Source: Pseudomonas fluorescens
GTDB taxonomy: Bacteria > Pseudomonadota > Gammaproteobacteria > Pseudomonadales > Pseudomonadaceae
Reading direction: 5' to 3'
Assembly: GCF_018614655.1 (NCBI RefSeq)
Contig: NZ_JAGGOG010000014.1
Span: forward strand, 341,166 to 405,165
DNA: 64,000 bases
This document shows, piece after piece, positions 62,739 to 64,000 of the stretch. Every line of letters begins with the position of its first letter. The stretch's first letter is position 1. Position numbers and translations under genes: made by a program. The notes under the pieces are model-generated. The model had not been told where the DNA came from, made no database searches, and saw only the letters and a program-made list of their open reading frames with translations.

Positions 62739-62918
62739 GACAAAAAACTTCGCAAAAAGGGGATGACAGCATCATCGCAGGTTCGGCGCCAGATGCAGCC
62801 AATCGAGGGGCATTCCCGGACGAATAGGCATGAGACTCGGAGCAATCGCCATGGCCGTCGCAAGGACCTGCGCGGAGAATGCCCCACCTCACCTGTCACT
62901 GCTTTTGCGAGGTTCTCC

Positions 62919-63971
62919 ATGTACACCGCCATCGGTTACGCCGCTCAGTCGGCCACCACTCCCCTCGCCCCCATGTCCTTCGAACGCCGCAGCCCGCGCG
63001 CCGACGACGTGGCGATCGAAATCCTTTACTGCGGCGTCTGCCACTCCGACATCCACCAGGCGCGCAACGAATGGGGCATCGCCGTGTACCCGCTGATGCC
63101 GGGCCACGAGATCGTCGGCAAGGTCACCGCCGTCGGCGCCAGCGTCACCGCACATAAAGTCGGCGACCTGGTCGGCGTTGGTTGCATGGTCGACTCGTGC
63201 CGCCATTGTGACGCGTGCCACGCGGACCTGGAGCAATACTGCCTCGAAGGCCCGACTATGACCTACGCCACCCCGGACCGGGTGGACGGCAGCAACACCA
63301 TGGGCGGCTACTCCGACAGCATCGTGGTCAACGAGCACTTCGTAGTGAAGATCCCGGCCGGGCTCGACCTGGCCAGCGCTGCGCCGATTCTCTGCGCCGG
63401 CGTCACCATGTACTCGCCGATCAAGCACTACGGGATCAAGGCCGGTGACAAGGTGGGCGTACTGGGCATGGGTGGCCTGGGCCACATGGGCATCAAGCTG
63501 GCCAAGGCCATCGGCGCCGAAGTCACGCTGTTTACCCGCTCCGCCAGCAAAGCTGAGGAAGGCCGTCGCCAGGGCGCCGATCACGTGATCGTGTCCACCG
63601 ACGAGGCGCAGATGCAAGCGGCGGCCGGGCATTTCGACTTCCTGCTGGACACCATTCCGGTGCAGCACGACCTGAACCCCTACCTCGACGTGCTGCGCTT
63701 TGACGGCGTGCATATTCTGGTTGGGTTGATTGAACCCGTGGACCCGCCCGTCAACGCCGCCAAGCTTATCCTGGGCCGTAAAGTGCTGGCCGGTTCGTTG
63801 ATCGGTGGCATTGCCGAAACCCAGGAAGTCCTGGATTTCTGCGCCGAGCACGGCATCAGTTGCGACATCGAAATGCTCGACATCCGCAACATCAACGAAG
63901 CCTACACCCGCATGATCGCGGGTGATGTGAAGTACCGCTTCGTGATCGACATGGCGACCTTGAAGGCCTAA
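62919..63971 (+). CDS. Zinc-dependent NAD(P)-linked alcohol dehydrogenase
   Basis: A 350-residue medium-chain dehydrogenase. The catalytic-zinc Cys is in YCGVCHSDIHQ, the zinc His in GHEIVG, the structural zinc Cys cluster in CRHCDACHADLEQYC, and the cofactor loop GMGGLGHMGIKLAK lies near residue 188. It most resembles the broad-specificity YahK/CAD-like aldehyde reductases. The ATG at 62919 starts MYTAIGYAAQS. It is divergent from the AraC regulator. Confidence 0.92.
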   Translation: MYTAIGYAAQSATTPLAPMSFERRSPRADDVAIEILYCGVCHSDIHQARNEWGIAVYPLMPGHEIVGKVTAVGASVTAHKVGDLVGVGCMVDSCRHCDACHADLEQYCLEGPTMTYATPDRVDGSNTMGGYSDSIVVNEHFVVKIPAGLDLASAAPILCAGVTMYSPIKHYGIKAGDKVGVLGMGGLGHMGIKLAKAIGAEVTLFTRSASKAEEGRRQGADHVIVSTDEAQMQAAAGHFDFLLDTIPVQHDLNPYLDVLRFDGVHILVGLIEPVDPPVNAAKLILGRKVLAGSLIGGIAETQEVLDFCAEHGISCDIEMLDIRNINEAYTRMIAGDVKYRFVIDMATLKA

Positions 63972-63984
63972 CCAACCGCCCCCC

Positions 63985-64000
63985 CGTAGCAGCTGTCGAG
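63985..64000. repeat. Partial inverted-repeat element at the window edge
   Basis: CGTAGCAGCTGTCGAG matches the left arm of the repeats at 47741 and 52363. The rest lies outside the window. Confidence 0.55.

Overview
The window is a chromosomal stretch from a fluorescent Pseudomonas, most likely of the P. fluorescens group. Four things point there: the cmaX-crfX-cmpX-sigX-oprF locus at the left edge, the AcnD/PrpF-type methylcitrate cluster, the etfBA/ETF-QO pair, and the many REP/REPIN repeats built around a GTGGGAGCGGGCTTGCTCGC-like core. Coding density is high and codon use is GC-rich throughout. I see no prophage, insertion sequence, integrase or CRISPR array. Assignments come from reading the sequence and from remembered family motifs; no search was run.

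Layout. 1-4.8 kb: cell-envelope stress locus (OprF N-terminus, SigX, CmpX, CrfX, CmaX), then RraA and an alpha/beta hydrolase. 4.9-8.3 kb: PEP synthase and its divergent regulatory kinase/phosphorylase. 8.3-15.3 kb: a MocR-type regulator divergent from a tight five-gene operon (EamA exporter, a JAMM/ubiquitin-like/E1/rhodanese fusion, a cysteine synthase relative, a serine acetyltransferase with a long C-terminal extension, an AlaX-like tRNA-editing protein). This is the most unusual part of the window. 15.4-23.8 kb: complete 2-methylcitrate operon for propionate with its GntR regulator and two copies of a palindromic operator. 24.0-27.1 kb: retropepsin-like protease, transglutaminase-like/7TM protein and ATP-grasp ligase. 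27.2-30.1 kb: pabB, thrH, cysH. 30.5-32.8 kb: NCS1 permease and a hydantoin/allantoin-racemase-like protein. 32.9-38.6 kb: two LysR regulators, an SDR, a HAD phosphatase, a nucleoside-diphosphate-sugar epimerase-like protein and two DUF membrane proteins. 38.8 kb: tRNA-Ser(GGA). 39.3-47.7 kb: crotonase, acyltransferase, CorA, amidotransferase, a FadB/FadA-like beta-oxidation pair, a tiny membrane peptide and a cytochrome c. 47.9-51.1 kb: transglutaminase / alpha-E / circularly permuted ATP-grasp operon. 51.3 kb: candidate small RNA. 51.5-54.0 kb: rraB and small proteins. 54.1-57.8 kb: a second MocR regulator, an OmpA-like lipoprotein pair and a periplasmic binding protein. 57.9-61.8 kb: etfBA divergent from ETF-QO, with a PsrA-like box and a good sigma-70 promoter. 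61.8-64 kb: AraC regulator and alcohol dehydrogenase.

The 9.8-15.3 kb operon unites, largely in one polypeptide, the components of the mycobacterial CysO/Mec/MoeZ/CysM protein-thiocarboxylate route to cysteine. It adds O-acetylserine supply, an exporter and a tRNA-editing domain. I infer that it makes and exports a cysteine-like or other O-acetylserine-derived amino acid. The two ATP-grasp/transglutaminase-like gene sets (24-27 kb and 48-51 kb) are further under-characterised systems that may make or process peptide-like modifications. Several repeats and sites are also described: REPINs, one of which forms the end of prpB; a second interspersed inverted-repeat family; and the prp, NCS1 and PsrA-like operators.
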